A stretch of DNA of 13,803 bases from JAWPNA01 sp045402695 (GTDB taxonomy: Bacteria; Acidobacteriota; Polarisedimenticolia; JACPZX01; DASXTC01): assembly GCA_045402695.1 (NCBI GenBank), contig JAWPNA010000206.1, positions 1-13,803 of the forward strand, given 5' to 3'. The notes under the pieces are model-generated. The model was given only the letters and a program-made list of their open reading frames with translations, had not been told where the DNA came from and made no database searches. Below, in pieces: positions 12,723 to 13,803 of the stretch. How positions within the stretch are numbered: position 1 is the stretch's first letter; each line of letters begins with the position of its first letter. The translations under genes and the position numbers were made by a program.

Positions 12723-13803
12723 CTTCTGGGATTCTCCTGGAAAGCTGTCGCGTGGTTGAGTCGCTCGAAGGTCGCCTGCTCCGCGGCGGCGCGCTCCGCA
12801 TCACCGAGGGCGCGATAAACCTGCGCGAGGGCCATGTGGATCTGGGGCTGTTTGTAGCCCAAAGCGATCGCCGCCTCCATCTGCTCGGCCGCCGCCTTCA
12901 ACTCGCCGGCCTGGGCGAGAGCCAGGCCCAGGTTGAAGGCCCCTTCGGCGCTGTCGGGGTTCAGGCGTTGCGCGAGCTGGAGCTCACGCACGCCTTCCTC
13001 GAAACGCTTCAGTCGCAGCAGCATCTGCCCCAGGTAGGTGTGGTACGGGAGACTCATCGGCGCGAGGCCCGCGGCGCGCTGAAGGAGGGCGAGCGCTTCG
13101 TCGAGGTTCCCGCTTTCCGCCTTGATACGTCCCAGCGCATACTGCGCCCGGGCGTTGAGCGGGTTGCGCTGGAGGACGCGCCGGAACACCTCCTCGCTTC
13201 CTCCGCGGTTCCCAGCAAGCAACAGCCTCTCTCCGAGGTCCACGAGCACCTCGGTGTCGTCGGGCGCCAGGCGTGACGCCTCCTCGGCCGCAGCAGCGGC
13301 GCCGGCCGCGTCGCCCGCGCCCGCCCTACGCTCGGCCTCGAGGCGCAAGTCCCTCACCCGCACGCGTAGCGCCTTTCGTTGTTCGTCCTTCTCGTAAAGC
13401 TCCTGGAACCGATTGAGGCAGCGGCGGCGCTCCTCCTCGAGTCCCAGGGCGGACAGCACGCGTGCCAGGTTCTGCAACGCGCCGCGGTGATCTGGATCGA
13501 TCCGCAGCACATCGCGCAAAGCCTGGGCCGCCTGCTCGTGCTGTCCCGCGCGGGCCAGGGCGAGACCCTGGAAGTAACGCGTGCCGGTCGCGTCGGCGGC
13601 GTGATGAAGCGCCGACAGAGCCGCCTCGATGTCGCCGAGCCGGTAGGCGGCTTCACCCAATCCTGCATATGCCGAAGCGACGATTCGGGCTTCCTCGCTG
13701 GCGACGCCGCGCCCGCTGTCGTGCCGTGCGATTTCCAGACGGAACTCATTGGCCGCGGATTCGAGCCTGCCCAGCGCCAGATCGATCCGGCCCAGGTCGA
13801 GAT
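12719..13803 (-). CDS. Tetratricopeptide-repeat protein, 5' end outside the window
   Basis: The last 360 codons are visible; the frame stays open to position 13803 (LDLGRIDLALGRLESAANEF...), so the true start lies beyond the window. A TTG at 13660 is in frame but is not a convincing start. The sequence is a solenoid of about eight to nine TPR units, clear ones including YFQGLALARAGQHEQAAQAL, YALGRIKAESGNLDEALALL, YHTYLGQMLLRLKRFEEGV and FNLGLALAQAGELKAAAEQM. A charged segment (EELYEKDEQRKALRVRVRD region) resembles a short coiled coil between TPR blocks. The stop overlaps the start of the FG-GAP/ASPIC gene by 4 nt (ATGA), so the two are translated together and probably act together. TPR units are protein-interaction scaffolds; partner and location are unknown because the N-terminus is missing. 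Confidence 0.9.
   Translation of the reverse strand, partial: LDLGRIDLALGRLESAANEFRLEIARHDSGRGVASEEARIVASAYAGLGEAAYRLGDIEAALSALHHAADATGTRYFQGLALARAGQHEQAAQALRDVLRIDPDHRGALQNLARVLSALGLEEERRRCLNRFQELYEKDEQRKALRVRVRDLRLEAERRAGAGDAAGAAAAAEEASRLAPDDTEVLVDLGERLLLAGNRGGSEEVFRRVLQRNPLNARAQYALGRIKAESGNLDEALALLQRAAGLAPMSLPYHTYLGQMLLRLKRFEEGVRELQLAQRLNPDSAEGAFNLGLALAQAGELKAAAEQMEAAIALGYKQPQIHMALAQVYRALGDAERAAAEQATFERLNHATAFQENPRR

Noticed and set aside
11154..12818. 554-codon open frame antisense to the FG-GAP/ASPIC gene
   Set aside because: Its Val/Asp/His-rich repeats are the antisense reading of the calcium-loop repeats.
13658..13660. TTG at 13660 as the true start of the TPR protein
   Set aside because: The frame stays open with TPR-like sequence to the window edge, so the gene continues beyond 13803.

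Overview
The window is GC-rich (about 60-65% by eye) bacterial chromosome carrying housekeeping genes beside secreted-protein genes. Two points suggest an Acidobacteriota-like or related deep-branching, GC-rich Gram-negative lineage: a TPR protein coupled to a CRTAC1-type FG-GAP/ASPIC-UnbV protein, and a dprA-topA-xer cluster together with accD-folC. This placement is inferred from gene content and could be wrong. No tRNA, rRNA, insertion sequence, prophage or CRISPR array was seen. All internal genes look intact, and genes run off both window ends.

Layout from left to right. (1) Positions 1-1538, minus strand: a promoter, a cobalamin (B12) riboswitch, an intrinsic terminator and a GC-rich hairpin next to the ribosome binding site lead into two adjacent genes for exported proteins of unknown function, the second cut by the window edge. 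(2) Positions 1539-1826: a gene-free stretch with several inverted repeats. (3) Positions 1827-4103, plus strand: accD (fatty acid synthesis) and folC (folate polyglutamylation), from a promoter so close to the accD start that the mRNA is probably leaderless. (4) Positions 4162-5409, minus strand: a membrane-anchored GAF-GGDEF diguanylate cyclase. (5) Positions 5410-5611: an AT-rich divergent promoter region. The dprA leader in it can fold so that the dprA Shine-Dalgarno is fully paired. (6) Positions 5612-11012, plus strand: a tight dprA-topA-xerC-suhB run (DNA uptake and processing, DNA topology, chromosome dimer resolution, inositol-monophosphatase family). (7) Positions 11028-13803, minus strand: a TPR protein (5' end outside the window) translationally coupled to an exported seven-motif FG-GAP/ASPIC-UnbV protein.

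The most interesting signals are in the non-coding DNA. One is a complete B12 riboswitch and terminator controlling secreted proteins of unknown function rather than a recognisable B12 gene. Another is the Shine-Dalgarno-sequestering hairpin before dprA. The last is the apparently leaderless accD transcript. All were read by eye; no structure prediction or database search was run.
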